Origin: Diaporthe sp. PMI_573
Lineage: Eukaryota > Ascomycota > Sordariomycetes > Diaporthales > Diaporthaceae
Assembly (NCBI GenBank): GCA_021399435.1
Contig: JAJTUP010000013.1
Span: 992,001 to 1,056,000 of the forward strand
Direction: 5' to 3'
Length of the DNA stretch: 64,000 nt
Shown here piece after piece: positions 21,758 to 33,160 of this stretch. Position numbers and translations under genes: made by a program. Position 1 is the stretch's first letter; the number at the start of each line of letters is the position of its first letter. The notes beneath the pieces are model-generated. The model saw only the letters and a list, made by a program, of their open reading frames with translations, was not told the origin of the DNA and searched no databases.

Positions 21758-22890
21758 ATGGCCTCGCCCACACCCTTCCACAAAATCATCTGCCTCGTCA
21801 TCTACATCGGCTTGGCATGGTTTTCAGTGGTCGCGAAGCCCATTGAGCTCCCCGCGGTCGAACAGCCCCGATACATGAGCAACCTGACCCTCGTCGTGGC
21901 GAGTGTCGCCACGGGAGGCGTGCGAAATGGAAAGACACCCGACGTCGACAATCTCCAATCACAAACTTTTGCCGTTGGCACGCCTACCTGCACCGATCCT
22001 GTCCACGATGCTGCAGGCTGCAAGGTCACCGATGCCACTCCCACCGCGCACACGATCGCCTGGTAAGAGCAGAGTCGCACCGGTGTTTGAACACGAAAGG
22101 AAACGCTAACTTATCATGAAGCTCACCCCCTCACTGCACCCGCGACGGCGAGAGTGTAGGTGCACCGCACTCCATCTTGACCCACGTGAACGTCGCCACT
22201 CTCCTTTCCGCTGGGAATTACAAGTATTCGCCGGACTCCTATCCCGAGGCTCCAGTTGGTACAGCACTGCCCGCAATCACCGATTCAATCGATACCAATC
22301 TGCCTTTCTCTTATGGTGCTGCGCCGATCTCGGAGAAGGCAATCACATCCACAGCGAAGATCCCTCATGATCAAGACGGTGATGTTTATGAGCCGGAGAC
22401 GACATTGGCACCCTCAGATGCACCTGCCCCGGTGTCTGGCCAGCAGACCGTGTACGTGACCATCACCGACGATCCGACCACCAACACCCCCATTCCGGTC
22501 GAGCCTTTCAGCAACAAGCCCCTCTCTACAGGCCACCCGGAATCCAACAAGACTGCGATAATTCTTGGATCCGTCTTCGGGTCCCTGGCGATCCTGTGCA
22601 TCTCGATCGTCTCCGTGGACCGCCTTCTCAGGCTTAGACGACAGAAGCGCGACGAACCTCAGGAAAGCCATGAAAACCAGGAATGCCAAGCCTCGATCTC
22701 AAGCGTCGAGGACATGTCGGAGCTCCTGCGGCAGCAGCAGCAGACGTACGGCTACTACGGCACGCAGCGAGTCGCGAGTAGTATCATTGTTCCGCAGCAG
22801 ATGAAGAGCTTCCCAATTAGCTCTGAGCCTGTTGAGCTTCCTACCCCCAAGGACGAAACCTTGGAGAAGGAGCGTCGTGACGGCCACTAG
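21758..22890 (+). CDS. Type I single-pass membrane protein with Cys-containing ectodomain, family unknown
   Basis: Two exons (21758-22062 and 22122-22890) flank a 59-nt intron with donor GTAAGA and a GCTAAC branch site, giving 357 aa. The N terminus (MASPTPFHKIICLVIYIGLA) is a signal peptide ending near VVAKP. The ectodomain has CTDPVHDAAGCKVT and, across the splice, CSPPHCTRDG, then a Pro/Thr-rich stalk. One transmembrane span follows (TAIILGSVFGSLAILCISIV) with a basic stop-transfer RLLRLRRQKR. The cytosolic tail of about 80 residues includes a Gln run. The layout suits a cell-surface sensor or receptor-like protein. No named domain is recognised. Confidence 0.75.
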
Positions 22891-25000
22891 GCTCAGGTTG
22901 CCGCTGCAACACTGATTGCGTGTTCATGAAATTCGGTTTGTTTGCTTTTCAAGTTCTGGGAATCTGGACGAGTAATGAAGACGAAGAGGGCGAGCGACAG
23001 CCTCTTGCTGTCGATACGGAACGATTTCCCTCTTGGCAGCCGGAGGTCTTCTGGTCACTTACCCAATGGTCGTCGATGACAGTAGCCCGTTGTCAGGACA
23101 TATCCGGCGGTGGGAACAGCCTACAGTGACTTTCCCCTTCCGCCGAAAATCTTCCCATAGGGCGGTTTACCGGAGCACAGCCTTCATTGGAGCAACTTCT
23201 CCTTGGACGCTTGGCTTCCGGTGTCTGCGTTGATCCCCTTGAAAGAAGGGCATCCGTGACGACGCGTGAGGATCAGATAGATACTCATTAATGAAGTGAT
23301 GATTTGATTTCAATCCGCAAAATTGCAATGGCGAAGACAGTAGACCTCTTCAAGGCTTGTGAAAATGCCTGTTCTGGATGCTGCCCTCCAGAGGTCTTTC
23401 CTAGTCTGCTGTGACTACAGCTCCCTTAGACAGAACAAGTGACAAATACGCCAGTTCTGCAGTCCTGGTGCACTCTTTTAAAATGTGAATCAGAGCTGGG
23501 CCTGTCAGGTAGTTCTCAAAGAAGTCCCAAAAAGAAAAACAGGATTTCTTGGCTCGAGACCGGGGTTCCAACTTTGGTTGTCTCCCGCGGTTTCTTCTCG
23601 ATAAATGCTGTGCAACATTTGAGTTGGAGACAGAGAAAGATTGACACCCAAAGTTACTGATAGGCGTGGAATTGAATGACCCATAAAATGGATAAACAGA
23701 GGCTGTCTGCTGGCACTTGTACCAATGTGACAAACCATCGTAGGCAATGTTTACAAGACTTGGTCAGCATGCATGCATCTGTAAAGTCCACAAAAGTTCC
23801 ACAAAAACTATACGTAGCTGGAAAATCAACCATGTTCTGTACAAGGTCAGAAGAGAGAAGAGTGGTGCTTCAAGCCCTATATCACTTTCACCAACGTGGT
23901 GGCTCCCAAGGGAAAATCTTTGCCTTTTATCGCTGGGGCACCTCCGTGCCATGGTCTGCTAGGTACACCATGAGCACCTTGATGTAGCGCCAGCAAAGCC
24001 TAGCGCTTTAGCCCCACAAGATCTTGTGTTATTTTTAAGACAACGAATGCTATCTTGTGAGCTATTCCAGCTTGTAAAGCACAGCCGTCTTCAGATGCTC
24101 CAAGTGGGCTGAGCCTCCGTCAAAATCTAAGCACGATCGTCCCTCATTTAGCGTCTGCTCACTTTGTCAACCTCAGAAATGACAGTGCCTAATTTTCAAA
24201 CTCGCTGCGTACAACCTCAATCGACCTCGTGCATATCTAAATTCTACCTGGTCATCCCTCCGTAACCCTCGCAACAAATGCACACAGACGCTACGGTCCA
24301 GAAGCCAGCGGCTACGATGAGCCGTAACGGAGAGAAGGAGCCGTGGGAAGATATTGGCCTTCAGGTCGAGGAAAACCAATAACGCTGATTCATATCATGA
24401 GACTTGGGAGCGTGACGGGTGTCCAGCAAGGAGCAATGCTTTAAGTTGGAACATTCGATGAAAGGAAACCCACCAGTTTCACATCACGATATCTTGAATT
24501 CTTAATCTCGGTTTATGATCAGTTAGACCTGCCTAGTATGTACTGATTACTCACCGTAGTGAATCTGACAAGACCTTAGCTGCCTCGGCAGTCCAACCTC
24601 ATACGCAGTGGAACGTCCTATTTCGGACATTTATTTGAGGCAATTATCTGTAGGGGTGTCGCTAATTACGATACACTTCTGGCGGAAAACCATGCCCTTG
24701 AGTATCCCCGTCATCTTCTGCCCACGGCTGGAATTAATGACAAATTTACAACTACACAATTTTCGAAAGCCTGAGATACGAAGCATTTCAGGATCTACGC
24801 ATGGGTGAGAGTTGAATAAGAGCTGAGAAAATCCTGGAGAAAGGTCTAGGAAACAACAAATACCGCCCTGTCTTCGAAGGAGGTAGTGTCTGAATATTTG
24901 CTTCCTAATTTGTACTCACTCTATCTAAAGCATCCACGCGCAAGAGAGCCTTGACCGGTAGATAGGCGTCGCTCCATCTACACGCCTCATTTGCGTGAAT
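22891..25000. other. Gene-poor stretch of about 2.1 kb
   Basis: No supported coding sequence is seen. Base composition drops toward AT-rich beyond 23300. Short frames on both strands lack any recognisable domain. Confidence 0.4.
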
Positions 25001-26416
25001 CTAGGACTCATAGCTCTTCTGAAGCCACCGAGTGACATTCTCACCGAACTCCTTTGGGGATTCCAGCAATCCCCAATGGCCACCATCCAGGGTGACATTC
25101 GTCAGTTGCGGCAGCACGCCCGCCTGAATAGAGGGCAATATGCCCTCCTTCCTGCAGACGACATCTCCCTCGTACCCGAGGTATAGCGAGGGAACATTCA
25201 CAACCTGGTTGTCGGGGTTTGGTTCCTCATTCTGCTGGCCGAAAACGTGGCTCTTGTACCCTAGGTGGAGTTCACGTCAGCAATTTTTTTGACTACACAC
25301 GAGACCTCCCTGGCAGACTCCAGTCCACAGCCTTGCAGGCGGAGAAAGTAGCTCACAGCACGTCGGGGCCTCGAAACCGTCCCGCTTGAATCGCTCGATG
25401 AAGGCCTTCTTGGCCTCCTCGGTGGCATACGGCAGCCGCTTGATATCGAAACCTTCGCCTCTGTTCTCCAGCGCCTTGCGCATACCGTTCTCAGTGCAGA
25501 AGGTATCCTTCCAAGACGCAGGCGCGTGTAGAATATCGAAAAGGATGTCCGAGTTCTCATTCATCAGCTTTGCCCCCTAGATGAAATCTTGGTTAGTAAA
25601 ACCAGGGCTCAAGATAATGTTCCATCTCAGCAAGCCCAAGAGGAAACATGAGACCGCCGGCTCGATCCTTTACCAGTCTCAAGATGCCCTGCACACTGTG
25701 GTGTAGGTACTGGGAGAGGTGCAAGAAGCTTCGATGTTGTCTTGCGGCGCGTATATAGCCCAAAGGAAGTAGGACCAGGGTGCAGGGAGGACTCGAGCAA
25801 CATACGTCCAAGGCAGTAAATAGCTTCCAGTACCAAAACGTTCCGTACCCAAAGGCCTGCTGCGTCTGCGCCAGTACTTCATCAAGGTCAAAGGGGCCCC
25901 TGTTCGCTCCCATCCACGGCACATTGATCATGATCAGACCATTGACCCGCTCGGGGTGAAGGTTGAAGAGCAGCTGGGCAGCGCGAGAGCCCCAATCGTG
26001 GCCCAGGGAGACGACCTTGTCGACCTTCTCAACGTCGATGATTTCGACGATGTCGGCGGTCAGGCCCCCGAACTTATCTACATGTTACGTTAGTCCTGCT
26101 ACGGGTCCTGAAATGATGCGTTCTGGAGCATTCCAAAACATGAAAGACGGGGATCCGTAGAAGGAGAAGAATGACACTGACACGCGGCCGGGTCGGTCGG
26201 CTTCGACGTCCCGCCGTAACCGAGCAGGTCCGGGGCAATAACGCCGTAGCCGGCCGGCTTTAGGTGGTTGGTGATGAGCTGCTCCCACTCGTTGGCCTGG
26301 TCTGGGAAACCGTGGTGCAACAGGAGGGTTGGCTTCCCGGCTGCGGCGGGGGAGACATAGTACGTGTACTCGAAGCCACGCTTGGTGGTGATGGTCTTCT
26401 TGGTGAGGGTATCCAT
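25001..26416 (-). CDS. Soluble epoxide hydrolase-like alpha/beta hydrolase
   Basis: Four exons (26416-26182, 26077-25806, 25576-25357, 25260-25001) give 328 aa with consistent phases. Motifs: HGFP oxyanion-hole motif at residues 35-38, LLGYGGTSKPTDP, nucleophile elbow GHDWGS with Asp106, NVPWMGANRGPFD in the cap, APTCWYKSHV across the last splice, and GGHWGLLESP with the catalytic His near residue 304. An Asp nucleophile followed by Trp is the epoxide hydrolase signature, as opposed to the Ser of esterases. Such enzymes open epoxides to vicinal diols in detoxification or secondary metabolism. Intron 1 is an introner-like element shared with two other genes. Intron 2 (229 nt) is long for this window. 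The residues expected for catalysis are present. Confidence 0.9.
26078..26181 (-). mobile_element. Introner-like element, ~104-nt family, copy in epoxide hydrolase intron 1
   Basis: Read on the reverse strand, it starts GTCAGTGTCATTCTTCTCCT and ends AACATGTAG. It has exactly the same length (104 nt) as the MFS copy at 20076-20179, and I estimate about four-fifths identity by eye. Splicing joins KPTDPAA|YKFGGLTADI, the conserved epoxide hydrolase sequence, which confirms the boundaries. Confidence 0.85.
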
Positions 26417-26500
26417 GCTGGGTAGCTGGGTAGGAAACAATGAATGCTTTGGGTGATCGGCTCAGGCAATATTGATCGGATCGAGTGGGAAAATGGAACG

Positions 26501-26510
26501 GTTTATAAGT
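26501..26510 (-). promoter_or_regulatory. Possible TATA box of the epoxide hydrolase gene
   Basis: The reverse strand reads ACTTATAAAC about 85 bases upstream of the ATG at 26416. Position and sequence fit a TATA element. Confidence 0.3.
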
Positions 26511-29125
26511 TGGCCGACTTGGTTTCCTCCGTTGGCGTAATGCTGTCACTCAGTCTCCGCTTTGGGTGGGTCTCACGGCGCACAGTACTATGTAGCCTAA
26601 GCCGCATGGACCCTTAACTGCCGAACCAAGCACGGGCGTCGGAGCACCTCCCGCTCAAAAGCATCTCTGGGCCGGACGCATCCGGTCATCTTTGGAATTC
26701 CCAGCGCACGGTTGGACGCGCGACGGCCTTAGTGCTGACAACATCAGCCCTCAATCAAGCAATCTACAGCATTCAAGCTCCGCGTCGGCTCGGATCTTGG
26801 CCTGTCTCAACCCAACACTGTGTATCACGTCGCCTGAGGGAGCAAGCTAACGACGTTTTGCCATCCATCAGTACTTGGCAATTGCTGATTTGCGTATCTA
26901 GGTAGCCAACAGTGTGGCGCCAGTTCGCAATTCCTGTCTGGAGGATGGACCTTGGATTTTCTGCTGCGGATTCTTTGACAAACAATAGATTGTGGCCAGT
27001 AAGGGACATTTGAGCAGTGGTACTTTCATGCCGTATGGCCTTGCTCGTAAGTATGGTGGGCAAAGATATTTGGTTCCAAGTAAGAATCATCTGGAAGCCG
27101 TCAATCTCACCACGAGTTGTCAGCATATTGCAGTGGCTAAGGTTCTTTGGTATTACAATCTTTCATTTTAGTGGTCGTTGAGTCTAAATTCTTATCTGCA
27201 CGCAGCATTGAAGACGCAGTCTAATTAAAGCATTTATTTGGGTGCCCCGATCTTGGGGAAATATATCATATGAAGGACGATGTGTCTGTGTCAATTGGCC
27301 TATAAGAAACATTGGAATACTGTGCATCTGAATGTACACATGGGATGCATACTGAATTACCCCTCAAAGTAGCACTGTGTCTAGACAATGCTGTAGCACC
27401 TCACTGTGCATATTTCTGGGCGGGATGGAAAGGAAATGGGTACTTCCTTTCGTCCCTTCTCGTTTGGAATTCTAAGTTGTCCTTCTATGAACTGACAAGC
27501 TTTCCCCAGAATCTCTTGGAGCTGGCAGTGCCGGTGAGGACTGGAAAATAATTAACGCACATCGATTCATATGCGTTCAACGCTCAGAGTTGCGCCGTTG
27601 ACGGTTTTGTCTGAGACGAGCCAGACACCACGGAGAAGTCTGGAGTTGCAGAGAGGATCAATATACATCCAACAGCAATTGCTATTGCGTTCATATGAAT
27701 AGTGATCATGGTTCTTAAATGTGCTGAAGACATGTTGACCATGCTCGGTAAGCTGATCGAAAAGCTTAGTGTGAATGGCATTCCCTCAGTTAGTCCTCCG
27801 GTGGCGATCGAGATGTTCCACGAGGCAACACCTCTACTAGCTGCTAGTACTTAGTGCTTGTCCGCCCATTGCAGATGACAGTACCACGTTGGGTGTTTCT
27901 GTCTTACTGGCAGCTGCTGGTGGAAGCCTGGATCCAGGGTGTCTGCCCCAGGGTGTCTGTACTGCCCGCTGGACGAGCTCAGCCTTGGAAGTTTATGACC
28001 TTGTCAGTCTCGAATGTTCACCTTGTACGGAGATTCACAAGCCACGCTTTGTGCTCCGCGAAAATGAAATAGCTCGAAGCAAGCTTGAACTTGGGGAAGG
28101 AAAACGGGTATGACTACTACTGTGGTATTCAAAAGCTTGGAGTGTGGACTCTAGAACAGAAATTTGGTCGACCTGACGACTTCACCCGCATCGGGTTTCA
28201 GGACTGCGCTTTATTCCCATGTGTGCTGCACTCAAATATACCAAATTAAGCCTCTCTGCTTGTGCAAGCTGGAAGGTCGACTTCCGCAAAGGGTCTATGA
28301 ATCAGCGATGGCATAGCTAAATGAGGGTGCCAGAAATTTCGCAGAAAGAACCACGTTTCCATGAGTAAATTATCGTGGGAATTCGTAGACGTACCATGTC
28401 ACCCAAGAAAGTGGCTCGGGCTGTAATTTCACGGGTGAGGGTGGGTGAAGCATGTGTTCATCACTGGTTTCTCAGACGAGAATGGCTGGCTGGCCTTCCG
28501 AAGCCTCAAGGCTTGGAAGTCGACTTATATGCATACCAACTACGACTGTCTTGAATAAGCAAACGAAGGAGCGGGTTATAGCAAGTCAGTCACGGAAGAG
28601 TTCAAGTCCGTGGGTTCTGCCGAACGGGAGCAAAAGGACGGTGTGCAGGGCCTAGCTGTACCTCATCTTTCCCTGAATTTTCCCTCTTCAAGTGTCAGGC
28701 AACCCGTTCTCCGCCGACTCTCAACCACATTGGATACTCTTGAACTCATATTCTCCGGGTCAGCGACTCACTAATGACGCCCTGCGCGGTCACCCAAGTA
28801 ACGTTGAGATGCACAGACGGGCTCGCCAGCCATGGCAACTCGGCATTTGTCCGAGCATAGGGGACGGCCAGGGCTGGAGAGCTGGGCAAGGCAAGCATCA
28901 CCGGCCGAGCTGAATGCGACTTTTGGCGCTGAGTTGTTTCTAAGACCCCTTTCACATATTCTCTTGTGATGCTGCCTAAGGCTGCCTAGTGCCTTGTTAG
29001 GCATCTAGGTCTTTGTATGTGTTGGAGTACTTGAGGAAGAAGAATTCCTCCCATCGCCCTCTACAGAGAGGAAAGAAGGGTAAGGGAAATAGAGAATGGA
29101 TTCCTACTGCTGAAAACAAGTCCCT
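26511..29125. other. Gene-poor stretch of about 2.6 kb
   Basis: No coding region is supported. Several 60-110-codon frames exist, but none has a domain, signal peptide or matching splice partner. It leads into the decayed carrier gene. Confidence 0.4.
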
Positions 29126-29690
29126 GCCGGCGGCTTTGCAGCAGGTCTAGTGACCTGTCCCCTTGACACAATCAAGATTCGTCTTCAAGCCCAGGAGGCG
29201 TTTGTTCCATTAATTCCGAGAAGGAGGCCGCGGTCTTGTAATCAGAGGTTCTACGAGGGTACCTTCGGAACCGCACGGGTCATTCTGAGAGAGGAGGGCA
29301 TTAGAGGGTCTTTATCGAGGAGGGGGTCTCATCGTTCTGGGCTATCTCCTAACCTGGGCCGTCTGGTTTGCAACGTACGAGAAGAGCAAACGGGTTGTTA
29401 CAGGACACTTTTATTAATCCATCGTTCTGACGTCTCGTTTGGATGGGGCAACAGAACATGCCTAACAAAGTCACAGACAACGCAGTAGTTATTAATATGT
29501 GCTCCTCAATATTTGCAGGAGTAGCGTCCACGGCAATCACAAATCCGATCTGGGTCCTGAAGGTGCGCGTGATGTCACAGGCACCCCAAGCCAAGAGACG
29601 CTGTCCCAAAGATTTACAGAGGCAAATCTATCGGACCAGACACCGCTACACTTCAGACTCTGAACAGAATATACATGGTATAGCACAATG
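29126..29690 (+). pseudogene. Decayed mitochondrial carrier (SLC25) gene fragment
   Basis: The fragment begins AGGFAAGLVTCPLDTIKIRL, the first carrier signature (PxDxxK), preceded by an in-frame stop. Near 29308 the frame shifts: the conserved LYRGGGLIVLGYLLTWAVWF, then ATYEKSK, continues in another frame and meets a stop after GHFY. A second signature, FAGVASTAITNPIWVLKVRV, appears from about 29510 in a third frame. After PKDLQ the reading shifts again to KIYRGKSIGPDTATLQTLNR and a stop. The PIWxxK motif is typical of the Flx1/Rim2/Yia6 group (FAD/folate, pyrimidine nucleotide and NAD carriers). The 5' end and last third are missing. It is non-functional as read. Confidence 0.85.
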
Positions 29691-29949
29691 ACATACTTGC
29701 TTAATTCCATATGGAGAAGACCGCAGCATACCTTAACCGGATCAGGGCTCACTGCTCTACCTATAGCTCTATATGTATCCTCTCTAGCACCTCAAGTTGG
29801 GACAACAGCCATCCAGTCGTCATTTCTTCCTCGGCAATTGAGCCTCAGGATGCCGCTGATTGCACAGGAATGGTTGGGAACCGGGGGTTTCGCGCACATG
29901 GTCCAGCCTAGAGTCCCATATGATTTGAGCGCTAAAGATGCGTCTGCAT

Positions 29950-30999
29950 CTAGTATGGGAGTTTCTGACTCCTATCCCACTTCCTCTGCAGAAGCCAAGC
30001 CATTCCGTCCAGTGATATTGTCTTGAGCTCATCAGTGTGGGCATCTGGCACCGGAAACGTGACCCACGAAATGTGGCCAAGATCCTTGACAACATCGACG
30101 CGTGTCTCGGCAACACCTTTGTCGCTCAAGATCTTGCCATAGACGACCGCGTCGTCCCGAAGACAGTCCAGCTCGCCGGCCTGCAGGTACACTCGCGGCG
30201 GATGGTACCCCCTGATGCTGCTGATGTCCAGGTTCAGGGGCGAGAACCATGGCGAGTCGAAGTCCGGCGCAAGCCTCCTCTCACAGGCGTGCATCTGCTC
30301 CGTCCTCATGGTCAACGAGGCCGCGTTTTCCACCCGCGACTTCCATTGCGATGCATACTCGGCCGGCAGGGCCACGGCCTCAGCGAGCAGGAAAGGAACA
30401 CCCGTGTACAAGCCCGTCAGCTGGTGGCGGAGAGGGGTGAGGCCGCGGACGAGCTCACTGGAACCGTCCGCTGCGGCTTTGGCAGAGACCCCTGCGATGA
30501 CAGCTGCGATGTGTGCGCCTGCGCTCACTCCTCCAACTACAAAACCTTGCCCTGGGTCAAACCGCACGCCACCACTGGCCGCTAGCACTCCACCGTTGAG
30601 GTTCTCCGGGTGCGAGAGCCACGCGACAGCCTCCCACGCGCTCTGCATCGGCGCCGGGAAGGGGTCTTCGGGGGCGACCTTGTAGGTCGGGCTTGCGACA
30701 ATCGCGCCGAGGAGGGCGGCGAAGCCCCGAGCCGGAGCTAGCATCATCTCGGGTGATCCTCCGGACCATCCGCCGCCCAACAACAGCACAATGAGAGGGA
30801 AGCCTTCACCCTCGGGCGCGGGACTCGCTGGCCGGGTGATGATGGTGCGGCTGCTTGTTCCGTCCGGCAGCGGGATCTCGATGGTTGTTTCGACGAGATT
30901 CAGTGGGCAAGGCCCCAGCTGGTCCATACCCGCCTCGGTCAAGGCCTGCATTGCCTCTCGTCCTCGAGCGAGCTCCTCAGCTTCGTTGGAGGCGGACAT
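29950..30999 (-). CDS. HSL-type alpha/beta hydrolase (abhydrolase_3), esterase/lipase-like
   Basis: An intronless 349-aa frame. The nucleophile elbow is GVSAG with Ser159, followed by AHIAAVIAGVS. The acid is in YLQAGELDCLRDD and the His in DLGHISWV. The usual HGGG oxyanion motif of this family is replaced by LLGGGWSGG around residues 74-81, so the first His is absent. TYKVAPEDPFPAPMQSAWEA matches the family block SYRLAPE..FPA..DA. Enzymes of this family hydrolyse short esters, lactones or carbamates. No signal peptide is seen, so it is probably cytosolic. It stands divergent from the gene at 31834, with about 830 bases between the two starts. Confidence 0.88.
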   Translation of the reverse strand: MSASNEAEELARGREAMQALTEAGMDQLGPCPLNLVETTIEIPLPDGTSSRTIITRPASPAPEGEGFPLIVLLLGGGWSGGSPEMMLAPARGFAALLGAIVASPTYKVAPEDPFPAPMQSAWEAVAWLSHPENLNGGVLAASGGVRFDPGQGFVVGGVSAGAHIAAVIAGVSAKAAADGSSELVRGLTPLRHQLTGLYTGVPFLLAEAVALPAEYASQWKSRVENAASLTMRTEQMHACERRLAPDFDSPWFSPLNLDISSIRGYHPPRVYLQAGELDCLRDDAVVYGKILSDKGVAETRVDVVKDLGHISWVTFPVPDAHTDELKTISLDGMAWLLQRKWDRSQKLPY

Positions 31000-31833
31000 T
31001 TTGGTGGATGGCGTGCTTTGAATACGTCGGCTGACCAGATGAGGAGGACAATGAGAGTCTGCGTATGTGTCGTCTAGCTGTCTAGCCCGGAACGTCTGAG
31101 GGCATCCATCTATTCCCGTTGGACCGGTTATACCAGGCAGCTACAAAATAATAGAAAATACGCAGGCGGAGTGAATTGCTCCCGCACTAGGAGAGGTGCT
31201 TACGGTGGTCAGTGCCCCGCCTGAAGAAATGCGCAGCTCACGCGAAGGAAGGCATGTTGGTGGATCCAAAGCCCCAACGACTTGTCAGTCGGTGTTGAGG
31301 AACATCCCAGGAAGCGTTCATAGGAAGCATCATGAAGATTAATACCATAACAATGAGAATGGAGCGATTTCCTGTGATTTTCAAACAAACAGACGCATAT
31401 TGCAATACCCTGGGTCCCTGTCCTGGCATGGCTGCCCTGCGCGAGGAACTGGCTGTGTCATGAATGAGACTCCAACGATATCCAATATTCGTCTGGCCCC
31501 ATCGGATCTAGGCAAAACAAATATTGGACCACCAAGGGCGAGTGAGACACAGCACCATGATCTGATCTACGTTGGCTGGTGCTGCTCAACCTGCATCATC
31601 GTGCATGTGGTGAGTGTGGCTAGTGCTATGACGGCATACAGCGTCACCCCAAGTCGAGTGCGGGCAAGGGTGCTGATATCAAGGAATTACTCGCTTTGTA
31701 AGGCCTCCGGGCTGGGCAAATGAGGCACCGGGGACGTACTTTGGTCAAGACCTAAATCTACGACTATTGTCCCACGATGCTGTCTTTCCCATTGTTGCCA
31801 TTGTAAACATCCATATGTCATCTTGATTTCACC
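31000..31833. other. Divergent intergenic stretch
   Basis: It carries the promoters of the hydrolase (reverse) and the Thr-rich protein (forward). No gene is seen. Confidence 0.35.
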
Positions 31834-33160
31834 ATGATGGAGAAGCGATCCAAGTGGAAGCTTTTCTCCAAGGACAAGAGCAAGAGCCCAACAGATGATC
31901 CTGGTTTTAGTCTGCCGCAGGACAATAGGCCCGGTGTCCCTGATGCAAACAATTCAGAGCCTACGGATTCTTTGACCACTGAGGGCAGCTCCAACGCCTC
32001 GACAACTCTGACAAACGCGTCCTCGAACAACACGTCAAACCCCGGGAATGTCAATGGCGACAGCAGGAATGGTTTGGCAGCAAATGGACCAGGAAGCCGA
32101 ACTCAGGACCCATGGCCGCAAAATAACCCCACCATCAAGCGTGAAACTCACACCAATACAAACACAGGTCAGACTGTGACCACGACGACAACCACCACGA
32201 CAACAACCACCACAGTAACTGGACCTCACGGCACCACAGTGGTCCAGGAACCTCGAGTTGGCGCCGCCGAGTTACCGGCAGCCAGAACCCCAGGCTCTGA
32301 TTACCAGGCTGCGCCCACTCCCAACGAAGCCGGGCTTCGACCTGCCCCGCTAGCCATGCCCCCGCGGCCCCCTAAAGAGACTCTGGATCCAGCCCCTAGA
32401 AAGAGTTTGGAAACACCCGGCCGCCGAATTATTCCTCCTCGCGAGCCATTGACGTCACCTTCTGCGCCAGGCCCGTACGACTCCATCGCGACACCCCCAG
32501 TGCCCGAGCGTAGTACGAACAGACATGGTGCTCCGCAAAACTTCTCATATCCTGGGAGGAATGATTCGCCGCCAGATAACTACTTCGGAGAGGCACCGAA
32601 AGAACCTCGTTCCACCCTGCAGAGTCTCAAAACGGCCGCAGTGGGAATTCATGTAAGTGCAAATGCCGTTGCCTATGCAACTATCTTACAACCCGTTTGA
32701 GATATCCATACTGACAGTTGCTAAGGGAGTCGGCGAGACGCTCCGAGGGACACTTAATGACACGGTAGACCGCCACTTCGGCAATAACCAGCAAGCACGA
32801 GACAAGAATCAAGCCGCCATCGACGCCGGAATGTTCGAAATAGAGCAGCGCCGCCTCTACCAGCCTTACCGGGCCGAGGACGGGCGACAGGCGGAGGACC
32901 AGCAGGAGAGAGCACTTGAGCAGCAGCAACATCTCCAGCCGGCGTCCGCAGCGACGACAGCAGACGCCGCAGATTGCGCCAGCTGGGGGACCTTTGGTGT
33001 CCCTGATAGCGATTCTGGAGCGAACAGTAGGCTGGGAAAGTTATTTGGCAAGCCTGCATCACAAGGGTCGGCGGACAAGCCCGTACAGGTTGAGCCAACC
33101 AAAGAAAGGACCAGGCTGCGCAAGAGGAGTAGTTCCGCGCTTGGCGTGGTCCAGGAGTAA
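31834..33160 (+). CDS. Disordered Thr-tract protein with conserved C-terminal segment, function unknown
   Basis: Exon 1 (31834-32652) and exon 2 (32726-33160) are separated by a 73-nt intron with donor GTAAGT; product 417 aa. It opens MMEKRSKWKLFSKDKSKS, followed by Asn/Ser/Thr-rich disordered sequence, a run of 12 Thr within TGQTV...VTGPHGTTVV encoded by mixed ACC/ACG/ACA codons (so not a simple-repeat artefact), and a Pro-rich part. The segment spanning the intron, LQSLKTAAVGIH|GVGETLRG with TLNDTVDRHFG, looks like a conserved amphipathic helix and recurs in uncharacterised Sordariomycete proteins. A Gln/Glu-rich coiled region and a basic C terminus follow. No catalytic motif or signal peptide is seen. 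Confidence 0.75.
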
